DNA of 6,605 bases from a bacterium (lineage in GTDB: Bacteria; UBP14; UBA6098; B30-G16), in assembly GCA_003645115.1 (NCBI GenBank), contig QNEG01000085.1, forward strand, positions 1 to 6,605, in the 5' to 3' direction. The notes beneath the pieces were generated by a model. That model had not been told where the DNA came from. It ran no database searches and worked only from the letters and a program-made list of their open reading frames with translations. This document shows positions 6,164-6,605 of the stretch, in pieces (position 1 is the stretch's first letter; every line of letters starts with the position of its first letter). The translations under genes and the position numbers were made by a program.

Positions 6164-6605
6164 TTATTTTACCAACAATATTTTCTTCCGTAATACTTTG
6201 TCATTAGCATTAACTCGAATGAAATATATTCCCGAGGCAAGATTATCGCTGGAGAATTTGAATTTATGCTTCCCAGTAGAAAGGAGTCCCTCATATATAC
6301 AATCGGTTTTTCTTCCCGACAATGAATAAACTGAGATATTCACTGGAATTTTTCCCATATCGTATCCGATAGTAATTTCAAACTCTGCACAGGCATTGAA
6401 TGGATTGGGATAAATTCCGGAGATTGAAATTCCCTCGGGTAAAATTTTTGGCTCAGATATATCCACTGTGCTACCTACATCCATCAGGAATAATATTGTA
6501 TCTCTATAATCGCCGAAATTGGCTGCTATTGCGATTGGGACTACCAGAGTAGTTTCTGCCGGGCAGGATGGCGAAACATGGAACTTAACCGGTGAACTAC
6601 TATTA
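6164..6605 (-). CDS. C-terminal end of a secreted protein with T9SS sorting tail (partial)
   Basis: The frame is open from the right edge of the window to the TAA at 6164, giving 146 residues without the true start; the internal ATG at 6484 is not the start. Visible residues 5-45 look like the end of a beta-sandwich domain (VSPSCPAETTLVVPI, then DYRDTILFLMDVG) of the type that precedes the tail in large exported FCB proteins, including gingipain-like peptidases. I cannot name the catalytic domain, which lies outside. Residues 57-146 are a type A Por secretion (T9SS) sorting domain: YPNPFN at 65-70, SVYSLSG at 91-97, SGIYFIRV at 124-131 and the basic end KKILLVK. Such tails direct the protein through the outer membrane to the cell surface, where they are cleaved. 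The gene runs in the same direction as dinG, but the 262-base gap and the separate dinG promoter argue against an operon. Confidence 0.88.
   Translation of the reverse strand, partial: NSSSPVKFHVSPSCPAETTLVVPIAIAANFGDYRDTILFLMDVGSTVDISEPKILPEGISISGIYPNPFNACAEFEITIGYDMGKIPVNISVYSLSGRKTDCIYEGLLSTGKHKFKFSSDNLASGIYFIRVNANDKVLRKKILLVK

Overview
The window is AT-rich bacterial DNA that carries two signs of the FCB side of the tree (Bacteroidota, Marinimicrobia, Cloacimonadota, Calditrichota, Zixibacteria and similar candidate phyla). One is a secreted-protein C-terminus with a classic type IX secretion (Por) sorting tail. The other is a set of intergenic GC-rich palindromes with cores such as TCCCGATGCATCGGGA. 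I cannot place it to a phylum by eye.

Layout, left to right. Positions 1-279 are a non-coding promoter region, perhaps divergent, since an ATG on the minus strand lies at the very edge. Positions 280-1629 (+) encode L-lysine 6-transaminase (LAT), a PLP enzyme of lysine breakdown, complete and well conserved. Positions 1630-1973 are non-coding and hold a palindromic repeat, a terminator-like hairpin, a second related hairpin and the first copy of a 33-bp perfect direct repeat. Positions 1974-2691 (+) hold a two-gene module with an ATGA overlap: a minimal nucleotidyltransferase (MNT, GSX10DXD intact) and a HEPN-domain protein whose reading frame is broken by one base in a T run. Positions 2692-3078 are non-coding and hold the second copy of the direct repeat, so the MNT/HEPN module sits between two copies 956 bp apart. 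Positions 3079-5901 (-) encode a large DinG-type protein: a DEDDh exonuclease fused to an XPD-like helicase that keeps all four iron-sulfur cysteines. Positions 5902-6163 are intergenic, with a second palindrome of the same family as the one at 1721. Positions 6164-6605 (-) are the C-terminal end of a secreted, T9SS-sorted protein that continues beyond the window.

The genes do not form one pathway. LAT is metabolic, DinG is DNA repair, the edge gene is an exported protein, and the MNT/HEPN pair is an accessory toxin-antitoxin-like cassette. The most notable part is this cassette: direct repeats on both sides, an intact antitoxin-type enzyme, and a frameshifted HEPN partner that shows no RX4-6H ribonuclease motif. 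No CRISPR array, tRNA, rRNA, transposase or integrase was seen.
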